This document shows, piece by piece, positions 7,916 to 16,566 of a stretch of DNA of 64,000 bases. Under the pieces are notes generated by a model. The model was not told where the DNA came from. It did not search any database and was given only the letters and a program-made list of their open reading frames with translations. Location: positions 84,208 to 148,207 of the forward strand of contig JAAXHG010000132.1 in the NCBI GenBank assembly GCA_012270995.1, written 5' to 3'. A program made the translations under genes and the position numbers. Source of the DNA: Vicinamibacteraceae bacterium (GTDB lineage Bacteria; Acidobacteriota; Thermoanaerobaculia; Multivoradales; Multivoraceae). Each line of letters opens with the position of its first letter. Positions within the stretch are counted from its first letter, which is position 1.

Positions 7916-8620
7916 ATGCCGGACAACGAGTCGACCAGTTCCTCCCTGCCCACGCTCGCCATGCTCGGCGCCACCGGAGACCTCGGCGGCGGTCTCGCGC
8001 GACGCTGGTCGGCCGCCGGCTACGCGATCGTCATCGGCTCCCGGTCGCGTGAGAAGGGCGCGGGCTCGGCCGCGGACGTGAACGAGCAGCTTCGAGGGCT
8101 GGGGCTTCCGGCGACGGTTCGCGGCACGGACAACCTGACCGCGGCTCAGGCGGGGGACATTGTCGTTCTCACGGTGCCCTACGCCTTTCAGCGGGCGACG
8201 CTGGAGGCTGTTGGCGAGGCGCTCCAGGGGAAGATCCTGATCGACTGCACGGCGCCGCTCGTGCCGCCGAAGATCGCCCGGGTGCAGCTCCCCGCCGAAG
8301 GCTGCGCCGCGAACATCGCGCAACGGACCGCGGGTCCCGGCGTCCGCGTGGTCTCCGCGTTCCAGAACGTCGGCGCCGCCCATCTGCGCGAGGCGGGCGC
8401 GGTCCATTGCGACGTGCTCGTTGCGGGCGACGACCCGTCGGCGCGCGCCGAGGTCATCGAACTGATCGAGGCGCTCGGCATGAGGGGCTGGCACGCCGGG
8501 CCGCTCGACAACGCGGCCGCCGCCGAGGCGCTGACGTCCGTCCTCATCCAGTTGAACCGCAAGTACGGCATCGCCGGCGCGGGGATCCGGATCACCGGCG
8601 AACCCACTCGCGCGCCCTGA
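7916..8620 (+). CDS. npdG: F420-dependent NADP reductase (NADPH:F420 oxidoreductase)
   Basis: The 234-residue protein has a Rossmann start LAMLGATGDLGGGLARRWSA, then VIGSRSREKG (the Ser/Arg after strand 2 that prefers NADP phosphate), VVLTVPYAF and a C-terminal domain ending in NRKYGIAGAGIRITG, matching the Fno/NpdG family. It moves hydride between NADPH and coenzyme F420. It heads a cluster with cofE, cofD, cofC and fbiC, which strongly supports this role. I chose the ATG at 7916. The longer frame upstream is a shadow of terC. Confidence 0.88.
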   Translation: MPDNESTSSSLPTLAMLGATGDLGGGLARRWSAAGYAIVIGSRSREKGAGSAADVNEQLRGLGLPATVRGTDNLTAAQAGDIVVLTVPYAFQRATLEAVGEALQGKILIDCTAPLVPPKIARVQLPAEGCAANIAQRTAGPGVRVVSAFQNVGAAHLREAGAVHCDVLVAGDDPSARAEVIELIEALGMRGWHAGPLDNAAAAEALTSVLIQLNRKYGIAGAGIRITGEPTRAP

Positions 8621-8769
8621 GCTTCCCGGCGAGCGGTCGTCGTCCAGGCGACAATCGCCCTCTGGCGCGGATGGCCCGGCCCACTCCCCGGACCGGCGCG
8701 CCAGCGTTCACAATCGGGCCACGGTCGCGGATAGCCTTCGGCCCCGGCGCGGCGCGCCTTCCCCACACC

Positions 8770-9531
8770 ATGCTGAACATCGAGTCCGTACCGGGCCTTC
8801 CCGAGGTCCAGCCAGGCGACGACCTGGCCCTGCTGATCGTCGAGGCAATGCGGCAGGCTCGCCTGGAGCTGCGCGACGGCGACGTCCTGGTCGTCGCGCA
8901 GAAGATCGTTTCCAAGGCGGAAGGCCGGATCGCCGACCTGGCGACGGTGGAACCGCGTCCCGAAGCCGTCCGGCTGGCGGCCAAGTGCGACAAGGACCCG
9001 CGCCTGGTCGAGCTCGTGCTCCGGGAATCGACCACGGTGCTTCGCACCGTGCCCGGAGTCATCATCGTCGAGCACCGGCTCGGTCTGGTGCTGGCGAACG
9101 CGGGGATCGACCAGTCGAACCTGCGTGCCGGCGACGACCACGGGCATGCGCTGCTCCTGCCTGAGGATCCGGACGCCTCGGCGGCGGCACTGCGCACAGC
9201 CCTGGCGGCGCGCTTCGGAGTCGAGCGCCTCGGCGTGATCATAGGCGACAGCGTCGGTCGCGCCTGGCGGCTGGGCACCGTCGGGCTTGCCATCGGTGTC
9301 GCCGGAATGACCGCGCTCTGGGACCTGCGGGGTGATCGCGACCTGTTCGGCCGTGAACTCCTGGTCTCGGAAACCGGGATCGCCGACCAGGTCGCGAGCG
9401 CCGCCCAGATCGTCCAGGGCGAGGGCGCCGAGGGCACTCCGGTCGTGCGCGTTCGCGGCCTCGGGCGGCTCGGACGTGCTCAGACGGCGAGAGACCTGCT
9501 GAGACCGCGCGACCAGGATCTGTTCCGGTGA
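8770..9531 (+). CDS. cofE: Coenzyme F420-0:L-glutamate ligase
   Basis: The 253-residue CofE protein adds gamma-linked glutamates to F420-0 using GTP. Visible family features are GDVLVVAQKIVSKAEGR near the N-terminus, VLRTVPGVIIVEHRLGL, NAGIDQSN (metal and GTP site), VIIGDSVGRAWR and a C-terminal VSETGIADQVASAAQIVQGE. The protein is stand-alone, without the nitroreductase-like domain fused in actinobacterial FbiB. The ATG at 8770 matches the usual start. A gap of only 13 bp separates it from cofD, so the cluster is probably one transcript. Confidence 0.92.
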   Translation: MLNIESVPGLPEVQPGDDLALLIVEAMRQARLELRDGDVLVVAQKIVSKAEGRIADLATVEPRPEAVRLAAKCDKDPRLVELVLRESTTVLRTVPGVIIVEHRLGLVLANAGIDQSNLRAGDDHGHALLLPEDPDASAAALRTALAARFGVERLGVIIGDSVGRAWRLGTVGLAIGVAGMTALWDLRGDRDLFGRELLVSETGIADQVASAAQIVQGEGAEGTPVVRVRGLGRLGRAQTARDLLRPRDQDLFR

Positions 9532-9544
9532 AGGCGGGTCTCTG

Positions 9545-10558
9545 ATGACGGAAAGCCCCGCAAGGCACTGCGTGGCTCTTTCCGGCGGCGTCGGCGGCGC
9601 CAAGCTGGCGCTCGGGCTGGCGCGCGTGCTGCCAGGGGACTCGTTGACCGTCGTCTGCAACACGGCGGACGACTTCGACCACCTGGGCCTCCGGATCTGC
9701 CCGGACATCGACACCGTGATGTACACGCTGGCCGGGATCTCGAACCGCGTCACCGGCTGGGGTCAGGCCCACGAGACCTGGTCCTTCCTGGAGGCGCTCT
9801 CCCACCTCGGCGGCGAAACCTGGTTCCGGCTCGGCGACCGCGATCTGGCGACCCACGTGGAGCGAACGCGACGGCTCCGCGCCGGCGAGTCCCTGACCGA
9901 GGTGACCGCCGCCCTCTGCCGGACGCTCGGCATCGCCGCCCGCGTGCTGCCCATGAGCGACGCCCCCGTACGCACGGTCGTGCTGACGGAGACCGGCGAG
10001 CTCAGCTTCCAGCACTACTTCGTTCGCGATGCCTGCGCCCCAACCGTCTCCGGGTTTCGCTTCGACGGGATCGACACGGCCCGGCCGTCGCCCGCCTTCC
10101 TGGCCGCGCTGGAGGACCACGCGACCGCGGCGATCCTCGTCTGTCCCTCGAACCCCTTCGTCAGCGTCGATCCGGTGCTGGCGCTCGACGGAGTCGAGCC
10201 GGCCCTGCGGCGAACCGCCGCTCCGGTGGTGGCGGTGTCGCCGATCGTCGGCGGCGCTGCGATCAAGGGCCCCGCGGCCAAGATGATGGCCGAGCTCGGG
10301 ATGCCGGTCACCGCGCTCGGAGTCGCCCGGCACTACCGGGAACGGGACCTGCTCGACGGCTTCGTGATCGACGACGCCGACGCCCGCCAGGCGACGGAGA
10401 TCGAGGATCTCGGTCTTCCCACCCTGGTGACCGGCACGGTGATGGAGACATTGGCCGACCGTGAACGCCTGGCCAGGGAGACAATCGACTTCGCCCGCGG
10501 ACTCGACCTCCGGCGTCGCGACGTCGCGGAACCCGCGCCGCCGGAACGGTCCGCGTGA
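9545..10558 (+). CDS. cofD: 2-phospho-L-lactate (or phosphoenolpyruvate) transferase, F420 biosynthesis
   Basis: The 337-residue protein begins with VALSGGVGGAKLALGLA, the CofD/FbiA GGVGGAK loop, followed by VVCNTADDFDHLGLRICPD for the Fo and GDP-bound substrate sites, and ends with IVGGAAIKGPAAKMMAELG. It joins the activated phospho-acid (lactyl- or enolpyruvyl-2-diphospho-5'-guanosine) to Fo to give F420-0 or its dehydro form. Its last codons overlap the start of cofC by 4 nt (GTGA at 10555-10558). Which phospho-acid is used cannot be told from sequence. Confidence 0.93.
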   Translation: MTESPARHCVALSGGVGGAKLALGLARVLPGDSLTVVCNTADDFDHLGLRICPDIDTVMYTLAGISNRVTGWGQAHETWSFLEALSHLGGETWFRLGDRDLATHVERTRRLRAGESLTEVTAALCRTLGIAARVLPMSDAPVRTVVLTETGELSFQHYFVRDACAPTVSGFRFDGIDTARPSPAFLAALEDHATAAILVCPSNPFVSVDPVLALDGVEPALRRTAAPVVAVSPIVGGAAIKGPAAKMMAELGMPVTALGVARHYRERDLLDGFVIDDADARQATEIEDLGLPTLVTGTVMETLADRERLARETIDFARGLDLRRRDVAEPAPPERSA

Positions 10559-11265
10559 CTGCCGGTGGCCTCTGGGCGGTCCTGCCGGTCAAGGCCTGGT
10601 CCGAGGCCAAGCGGCGGCTGTCGCCCGTCCTGAGCGCCGGAGAGCGGGAGGAACTGGCCCGCTCCATGCTCGACGACGTGCTCGCCGCCATCGCGGACGT
10701 CCCCCGGATCACGGGCACCCTTGCCGTGACCGCGGACGATGTCGCGGCGAGGTACCTCGAAGACTCCGGATGCGAAGTCCTGTCCGAACCCAGGCGAGGC
10801 CTGAATCGGGCACTCGGAACGGCCGCCGAGGAACTCGGTCGACGCGGCGAGGCGACGATGATGGTACTGCCGATCGACCTCCCCCTGGTGGCGGCGGCGG
10901 ACCTGGAGGAACTCCGCGCCCGGCACCTTGAGGATCGGAGAAGCCAGGGGAGTGAGTCGGCGCCGGGAGGGGCGGTGACCGTCGCCCCCGACCGCTTCCG
11001 TTCCGGGACCAACGCTCTCGTCTGCTCGCCACCGGGTTGCATCCCGTTCCGCTTCGGCGACGGCAGCTTCCATGCCCATCTGCGGGAAGCGGAGCGGGCC
11101 AGAGCCGCCCACTCCAGCATCGCCCTGGCGAACCTCGGACTCGACGTGGACCATCCGGACGACCTGGCCGAACTGCTGCGACTCGACCGTGTCAGCCGGA
11201 CCGGCCACCTTCTGCGGAAACTCGGCGTGCCGGACCGGGTCGAGAGCCCCCGGAACCGGGACTGA
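10555..11265 (+). CDS. cofC: 2-phospho-L-lactate/phosphoenolpyruvate guanylyltransferase
   Basis: The 236-residue CofC/FbiD protein has the nucleotidyltransferase start LPVKAWSEAKRRLSPVLS, the middle MVLPIDLPLV with the metal-binding Asp, and FRSGTNALVCSPPGCIPFRF followed by FGDGSFHAHLREA, all typical of the family. It activates a three-carbon phospho-acid with GTP for CofD. Translation starts at GTG 10555 within the cofD stop, so CofC and CofD are coupled. A roughly 10-residue Gly/Ser/Arg-rich stretch near residue 130 looks like a loop insertion. Confidence 0.92.
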   Translation: MTAGGLWAVLPVKAWSEAKRRLSPVLSAGEREELARSMLDDVLAAIADVPRITGTLAVTADDVAARYLEDSGCEVLSEPRRGLNRALGTAAEELGRRGEATMMVLPIDLPLVAAADLEELRARHLEDRRSQGSESAPGGAVTVAPDRFRSGTNALVCSPPGCIPFRFGDGSFHAHLREAERARAAHSSIALANLGLDVDHPDDLAELLRLDRVSRTGHLLRKLGVPDRVESPRNRD

Positions 11266-11320
11266 TACCGTTCGCTATTCCCTGCCGGAAGCGGGTTCAG
11301 CGCCCGCCGCCGTCCTCGCC

Positions 11321-13921
11321 ATGTCCCCTCCACTCAGCGCGTTTCTGGACCGTCGCCCGACCCCTGACGAAGCCCGTGCGCTTGCCCGCATCGAGCCCGA
11401 CACCGGCCTCGACGAACTCCTCGCCGTAGCCGGCGAACTGCGAGACCGGGGCCACGGCGACCTCGTCTCGTACTCGCGCAAGGTCTTCCTGCCGCTCACG
11501 CACCTGTGCAGGGACATCTGCCACTACTGCGTCTTCGCCCGTGCCCCGAAGAAGGGCGAGGCGGCGTACATGCCGCTCGACGCCGTGCTGAGCCAGGCCC
11601 GCGTCGCCGCCCGCGCCGGCTGCAAGGAGGCGCTGTTCACGCTCGGCGACAAGCCGGAACTCCGGTACAAGGCCGCGCGCGAGGGCCTCGCCGAACTCGG
11701 GCACGACACGACGCTCTCCTACCTGCGCGAGGCGGCCGAGCGCGTGCTGGTCGAGACCGGCCTCCTGCCCCACCTCAACCCGGGGCTCATGACCGCCGGA
11801 GACATCGAAGGTCTGCGCCCGGTGGCGCCGTCCATGGGCATCATGCTGGAAAGCGTCTCCATGCGGCTGCACGAGAAGGGACAGGCCCACTACGGGTGTC
11901 CGGACAAGGTACCCGAACGGCGGCTCGAAACGCTGCGGCTCGCCGGCGAAGCGCGGGTGCCCTTCACTTCCGGCATCCTGATCGGGATCGGCGAAACCCG
12001 CGAGGAACGGATCGACGCCCTGCTCGCCCTGCGCGACCTGCACGACGAGTACGGGCACATCCAGGAAGTCATCGTCCAGAACTTCCGCGCCAAGCCGGAG
12101 ACCCGGATGGCGACCGCTCCCGAGCCGACGCTAGAGGACCTGCTGTGGGCGATCGCGGCGGCGCGACTGGTACTCGGACCGGAGATGCACATCCAGGCGC
12201 CGCCCAACCTGAGCCCGGGCGTGCTGCCGCAGCTCGTGGACGCCGGAATCGACGACTGGGGCGGCGTGTCGCCGGTGACGCCCGACTTCGTCAACCCCGA
12301 AGCGCCCTGGCCGCACCTGGAACGCCTGGCGGAAGAGACGGCCGTTGCCGGCAAGACGCTGGTCGAGAGGCTGACCGTGTACCCCGAGTGGGCGCTCGAC
12401 GGGGAGCGTTGGCTCGATGACGGCCGCGGCCAGAGCCGGGAGATCCGCCGCCTGGGCGGCGTGCGCACCGCGGTGCTCCAGCGGATCGACGCCACCGGTT
12501 TGCCCCGCACCGACGACTGGTCCCCGGGCGAAGAGACGCCGCCGCCCCGGGCAGTGCTGGACGCGGTAACCGCTTCGGCCGGCCGCGACGACGGCTCAGG
12601 GCCGGCAGTTGCCGGCGCGTCAGACGCCGGCGGCAACTGCGCGGGCCACGAGGCCCGCCTTGCAGGTAATCCGACCCGAGGCGCCTTCAGTGCCGGTTCC
12701 GCGGCCATGCGCTCGATTCTCGACCGCGCCCATGCAGGCGAGGATCTGACCGAAGACGAGATCACCGGCCTGTTCGAGGCCCGCGGCACCGATTTCTCCG
12801 CCGTCTGCGCAGCCGCCGACGCGGTCCGGCGCGAAGTCAAGGGCGACACCGTCACCTACGTCGTCAACCGGAACATCAACTACACGAACGTCTGCTACTT
12901 CAAGTGCCAGTTCTGCGCCTTCTCCAAGGGCAAGCTGAGCGAGAACCTGCGGGGCAAGCCGTACGACCTGGAACTCGAGGAGGTCATGCGCCGCACCGTC
13001 GAGGCCTGGCAGCGGGGCGCGACGGAAGTCTGCATGCAGGGAGGCATCCACCCCGACTACACCGGCGAGACCTACCTGGGCATCTGCCGGGCGGTCAAGG
13101 AGGCCGTGCCGGAGATCCACGTCCACGCCTTCTCGCCGCTCGAGGTCTGGCAGGGCGCGGCGACGCTCGACATGCCGCTTCGCGACTACCTGCTGCGCCT
13201 GCGGGACGCCGGTCTCGGCAGCCTGCCGGGGACCGCCGCCGAGATCCTGGACGACGAGATCCGGGCGGTCATCTGTCCCGACAAGCTGAACACGGACCAG
13301 TGGCTCGAGGTCATGGAAACGGCCCATGGCATCGGCTACCGGACGACCGCGACGATCATGTACGGCCATGTCGAAGGCCCCCGCAACTGGGCGCGTCACC
13401 TGCTCCGGCTGCGTGACCTGCAGAAGCGGACCGGCGGCTTCACCGAGTTCGTGCCTCTGCCCTTCGTCCACATGGAGGCGCCGCTCTATCTCAAGGGACG
13501 CGCCCGCAAGGGACCGACCTTCCGCGAGGCCGTGCTCATGCACGCGGTCGCCCGCCTGGCGCTCCATCCCTGGTTCGGGAACGTCCAGGCCTCCTGGGTC
13601 AAGATGGGACCGCAGGGGGTCAGGGCCTGCCTCGACGCCGGGGTGAACGACCTGGGCGGCACCCTGATGAACGAGAGCATCACCCGGGCCGCGGGCGCGG
13701 CTCACGGACAGGAGCTGTCTCCCGCCGAGATGGAGCAGCTCATCCTCGACGCCGGCCGCGTACCGAAGCAGCGGACGACCGCGTACGGCACGCCGCCGCC
13801 CGAGCGTGTCGAGGCATCCTTCCAGGCCGCGGAGCTGGCCGCCGTGCTGAACAATCCGGCCCACCGCTACGAGCGCGAGGGGCCGCTGCGCCTCGTCCGC
13901 CCCGGCCTGGATGGTTCCTGA
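11321..13921 (+). CDS. fbiC: FO synthase, fused CofG-CofH (FbiC)
   Basis: An 866-residue double radical-SAM enzyme that builds 7,8-didemethyl-8-hydroxy-5-deazariboflavin (Fo) from tyrosine and a ribityl-diaminouracil. The CofG half has CRDICHYC (Cys63, 67, 70) and the CofH half has CYFKCQFC (Cys525, 529, 532), both CX3CX2C clusters for 4Fe-4S. CofG and CofH are separate genes in archaea and cyanobacteria and fused in actinobacteria. Here the two are joined by a linker of about 70 residues (roughly 12550-12720) that is rich in Gly, Ala and Ser and contains a GC-rich inverted repeat. The ATG at 11321 gives a normal CofG start. Confidence 0.94.
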   Translation: MSPPLSAFLDRRPTPDEARALARIEPDTGLDELLAVAGELRDRGHGDLVSYSRKVFLPLTHLCRDICHYCVFARAPKKGEAAYMPLDAVLSQARVAARAGCKEALFTLGDKPELRYKAAREGLAELGHDTTLSYLREAAERVLVETGLLPHLNPGLMTAGDIEGLRPVAPSMGIMLESVSMRLHEKGQAHYGCPDKVPERRLETLRLAGEARVPFTSGILIGIGETREERIDALLALRDLHDEYGHIQEVIVQNFRAKPETRMATAPEPTLEDLLWAIAAARLVLGPEMHIQAPPNLSPGVLPQLVDAGIDDWGGVSPVTPDFVNPEAPWPHLERLAEETAVAGKTLVERLTVYPEWALDGERWLDDGRGQSREIRRLGGVRTAVLQRIDATGLPRTDDWSPGEETPPPRAVLDAVTASAGRDDGSGPAVAGASDAGGNCAGHEARLAGNPTRGAFSAGSAAMRSILDRAHAGEDLTEDEITGLFEARGTDFSAVCAAADAVRREVKGDTVTYVVNRNINYTNVCYFKCQFCAFSKGKLSENLRGKPYDLELEEVMRRTVEAWQRGATEVCMQGGIHPDYTGETYLGICRAVKEAVPEIHVHAFSPLEVWQGAATLDMPLRDYLLRLRDAGLGSLPGTAAEILDDEIRAVICPDKLNTDQWLEVMETAHGIGYRTTATIMYGHVEGPRNWARHLLRLRDLQKRTGGFTEFVPLPFVHMEAPLYLKGRARKGPTFREAVLMHAVARLALHPWFGNVQASWVKMGPQGVRACLDAGVNDLGGTLMNESITRAAGAAHGQELSPAEMEQLILDAGRVPKQRTTAYGTPPPERVEASFQAAELAAVLNNPAHRYEREGPLRLVRPGLDGS

Positions 13922-13958
13922 CCCGGCAACCCGGCGCCATCCCCGGCCTCAGCGGCCC

Positions 13959-14648
13959 ATGAGCGAAGAGCCCTCCCACTCCGTTCGCCGCCACCTGCGA
14001 ATCGCCGTCGACGAGTACGACACGACCATTCGCCGGTTCATCCCCGGCTACGAGGAGATGCTCGCGGAGGCCGCGCGTGCACTGAGACCGGCAGCCCCGG
14101 GCCTGATCATCGACCTGGGCGCCGGCACCGGGGCCCTCTCCGAGGCGCTTCTCGACACCGTCGGCGACGCCGTCCTGGAGCTGATCGACATCGATCCGGA
14201 GATGCTGAACCAGGCCCGCGCGCGTCTCGTCCGGTTCGGAGACCGGGCCCGCTTCACGGAAGGCTCCTTCCTCGAACCGCTGCCCCGCTGCCGGGGCGCC
14301 GCCGCTTCGCTCGCCCTCCATCACATTCCGGCGATGAACGCGAAGCAGGAACTGTACGGGCGCGTCTTCGAGGCCCTCGAACCGGGCGGCATCTTCGTCA
14401 ACGCCGACGCCACCATGCCCCGTGAGCCGACCGCCCGGGAAGCCACCTGGCGCGGCTGGGCCGACCACCTCGTCGCCCACGGCATCGACGAGCGACGCGC
14501 ATTCGAGCACTTCCAGGAGTGGTCGGAAGAGGACACGTACTTCCCCCTCGAAGACGAACTGTCCGCCGTTGCGCAGGCCGGCTTCGCCGCCGAGTGCGTC
14601 TGGAGCGAGGTCGGGATCACGGTCGTCGTGGGCCGCAAGCCCAGCTGA
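13959..14648 (+). CDS. Class I SAM-dependent methyltransferase
   Basis: The 229-residue protein contains the SAM-binding motif I IIDLGAGTGALSEALL, followed by ELIDIDPEML (the acidic residue that holds the ribose) and SLALHHIPA at motif IV, then EPGGIFVNAD. This is the small Methyltransf_12/25 type acting on an unknown small molecule or metabolite. The ATG at 13959 lies 38 bp past the fbiC stop on the same strand, so it may be co-transcribed with the F420 genes, though nothing in the sequence ties it to that pathway. Confidence 0.85.
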   Translation: MSEEPSHSVRRHLRIAVDEYDTTIRRFIPGYEEMLAEAARALRPAAPGLIIDLGAGTGALSEALLDTVGDAVLELIDIDPEMLNQARARLVRFGDRARFTEGSFLEPLPRCRGAAASLALHHIPAMNAKQELYGRVFEALEPGGIFVNADATMPREPTAREATWRGWADHLVAHGIDERRAFEHFQEWSEEDTYFPLEDELSAVAQAGFAAECVWSEVGITVVVGRKPS

Positions 14649-14682
14649 CGGACGGGCGCGGCCCGAGGTATCGAGATCGGGC

Positions 14683-15000
14683 ATGAAGCTGCGCTACGAT
14701 TCGGCCCGGAGGCACTCGATCGTGGAACTCGCCATCACAAAGGCGAAGGCTCGCCTGTCCGAACTCGTCACCGCCGCGCAGAACGGCGAGCGCGTCGTCA
14801 TCACCAAGAACGGCGAGCCGGCGGTAGAACTCGTCGACTGCGCCAAGCGCCGCAAAGGTGGCATCGACTGGGAGAAGTGGGACGAGGACTGCCGTCGCTT
14901 GGGGTTCAGGGACACGCCACGGGCGGACGTCGAAGCGATACGCGCCGCCCTGGATGACTCCGCTCTCAGCCGCCGCGTGCTCGGGCTCGAAGACGAGTAG
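14683..15000 (+). CDS. Phd/YefM-family antitoxin
   Basis: The core ITKAKARLSELVTAAQNGER followed by VVITKNGEPAVELV is the Phd/YefM DNA-binding domain, and the C-terminal tail (from about residue 55) would wrap the toxin. A GTG at 14722 starts just before the core and may be the real start; the ATG at 14683 adds a short basic lead. The next gene, 21 bp on, is a PIN toxin, so this is its antitoxin and self-repressor. The sequence WEKWDEDCRRLGFRDTPRAD looks like a typical acidic toxin-binding tail. Confidence 0.85.
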   Translation: MKLRYDSARRHSIVELAITKAKARLSELVTAAQNGERVVITKNGEPAVELVDCAKRRKGGIDWEKWDEDCRRLGFRDTPRADVEAIRAALDDSALSRRVLGLEDE

Positions 15001-15021
15001 CTCAAGCCGGGGCCAGCGGAC

Positions 15022-15417
15022 GTGCGAATCCTCCTGGACACGTCCTTCCTCTACGAACTGATGGCGTCCCATGGTGACTCGCCGGATTCCGTCCGAGCGA
15101 CTCTCGATGAATACAGCGCCGATCTCTTCGTAAGCGCCGTGTCCATCTGGGAAATGAGGATCAAGCACCGCTCCCTCCACCGTTCCGGAAAGCGCAAGAG
15201 CCCCTACGACCCCGCTGACGTCGTCGCGGTGCTCAAGAAGCACCGTGTGAACTTCGTGCATCTCGACGCGACTCACGCCGCGTGCGAACTTCAGACTCCG
15301 TTACCTCACAAGGACCAGTTCGACGAACTGCTTCTCGTGCAGGCCCAAGAGGAGGGCCTGCGGCTTCTCACCAGGGACCGGCAGCTCGTGGACCATCCGC
15401 TGGCGATCACGGCTTGA
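15022..15417 (+). CDS. vapC: VapC-type PIN-domain ribonuclease toxin
   Basis: The 131-residue protein shows a complete PIN set: ILLDTSFLYE with the first Asp, VSAVSIWEMRIK with the Glu, HKDQFDELLLVQAQEEG with the paired Asp residues and LLTRDRQLVDHPL with the last Asp. The HxDxFDxxL layout is characteristic of toxins that pair with Phd antitoxins. It should cleave RNA in the cytoplasm when unbound. It starts at GTG 15022 and is likely transcribed with the antitoxin just upstream. Confidence 0.9.
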   Translation: MRILLDTSFLYELMASHGDSPDSVRATLDEYSADLFVSAVSIWEMRIKHRSLHRSGKRKSPYDPADVVAVLKKHRVNFVHLDATHAACELQTPLPHKDQFDELLLVQAQEEGLRLLTRDRQLVDHPLAITA

Positions 15418-15502
15418 ACCGGACCGGCCCTCGGAGGCGGCGGCGAACCATGGAGACTCTCGCTCAAGAGCAACGAGTGCCAACTGTTCAAGGGGCCCCT
15501 GC

Positions 15503-16566
15503 GTGATGCGCTTGCGTGAACCGATCGAGAGGCATGGCGTCTTCTGGCTACCCGAGGACGAGTCGGAGCAGGTCCAGGGCGTACTGCGGATCGAGACGAC
15601 TGGGTCAGCCGTCCTCACGGTCCGGTACGCGTTCGACGCCGAGCGAGGCGCTGCAACTCCTCGACCGCCGTGGCATGACGTCTGGACGAACAGGCCGTCG
15701 CCGCCGATCCGCATCGTTGGTCAAGTGGGTTTCCCTTACGCGACTCTCGAGGGGTGCGTCCTTGCCGGTGGCACGCCAGGACTCGCGCCCGGAGCTCTCT
15801 CGAAAGCAAGGTTCCGGATCCGACGCGTGTTCCTTGGCGCAGCCTACGAGAGGGATGAAGACATCACCTTCTCTCGGCTCACGTTTTCCGCCGACGGTCT
15901 CACTTCCTGGATTGCGCCCGAGCCGGGTGCTCGTCGACTACCGCGACATTTCCGGGAGGCTTGAAGAACTCCTCCGGAACTGGCTGACGATCTGCCGCGC
16001 AAGGGTGGGCCCTCGACAGCTACTTCGCTGCAGTTTCCGGCCCCGAGAGGCGGGTCGAAACACGATTCCTGCTTCTCGCGCAGGCGGTGGAGGTCCTGCA
16101 CTCCAGGCATGCGGGCGACTGCAAGAGGAAACCGTTCAAGAGTCGCGTCGCCGACATCATCTCGCCTCTGGCCGCGATCTTCGGCGGCCAGGAAACGGCC
16201 CGCGCCTTCGCGACCCGCATCGCCCACACGAGGAACTACCTGGTGCACTACAACCCAGCCAAGCGCGACCAGGCCGTGCCCATGAGCGACCTGCCTGCCT
16301 TCATTTCGCGAACGGAAGCGCTGTGCGAGCTGCACCTGCTGAAGTGCATCGGACTGCCGATCGCGGAGATCGAGGGGCTCATCGCCAGGAAACCCCGTGC
16401 TAAGGGCGAAGGTAGGGTCAGACTGAATCGCCTCGGCAAGCCGCGGTTGATGAGCCGAGCAGAAGGCTCGACGCGCCACTCGTCCGAAGCGTCCCTTCTT
16501 CACTTCCGGCTGGTTCCGGACCCGGACGTCGTTTTCCGCCGTCTTCGGCCCTTTCGCGTCGCCTGA
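15503..16566 (+). pseudogene. Decayed ApeA-like HEPN defence gene
   Basis: Three pieces in three frames line up as one protein. Piece 1 (15503-about 15900, frame of 15503) resembles the ApeA N-terminal domain: HGVFWLPEDESEQVQGVLRI, GQVGFPYATLEGC and FSRLTFSADGLTSWI. Piece 2 (about 15920-15995, next frame) reads DYRDISGRLEELLRNWLTIC. Piece 3 (about 16000-16430, third frame) reads ALDSYFAAVSGPERRVETRF, EVLHSRH and a C-terminal HEPN helix with the nuclease motif RNYLVH (16231-16248). ApeA proteins of the family are around 500 residues; the middle part is missing here, so a deletion plus frameshifts has killed the gene. The frame of piece 3 stays open to 16566 and overlaps the opposing MmeI-like gene. 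Confidence 0.6.
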
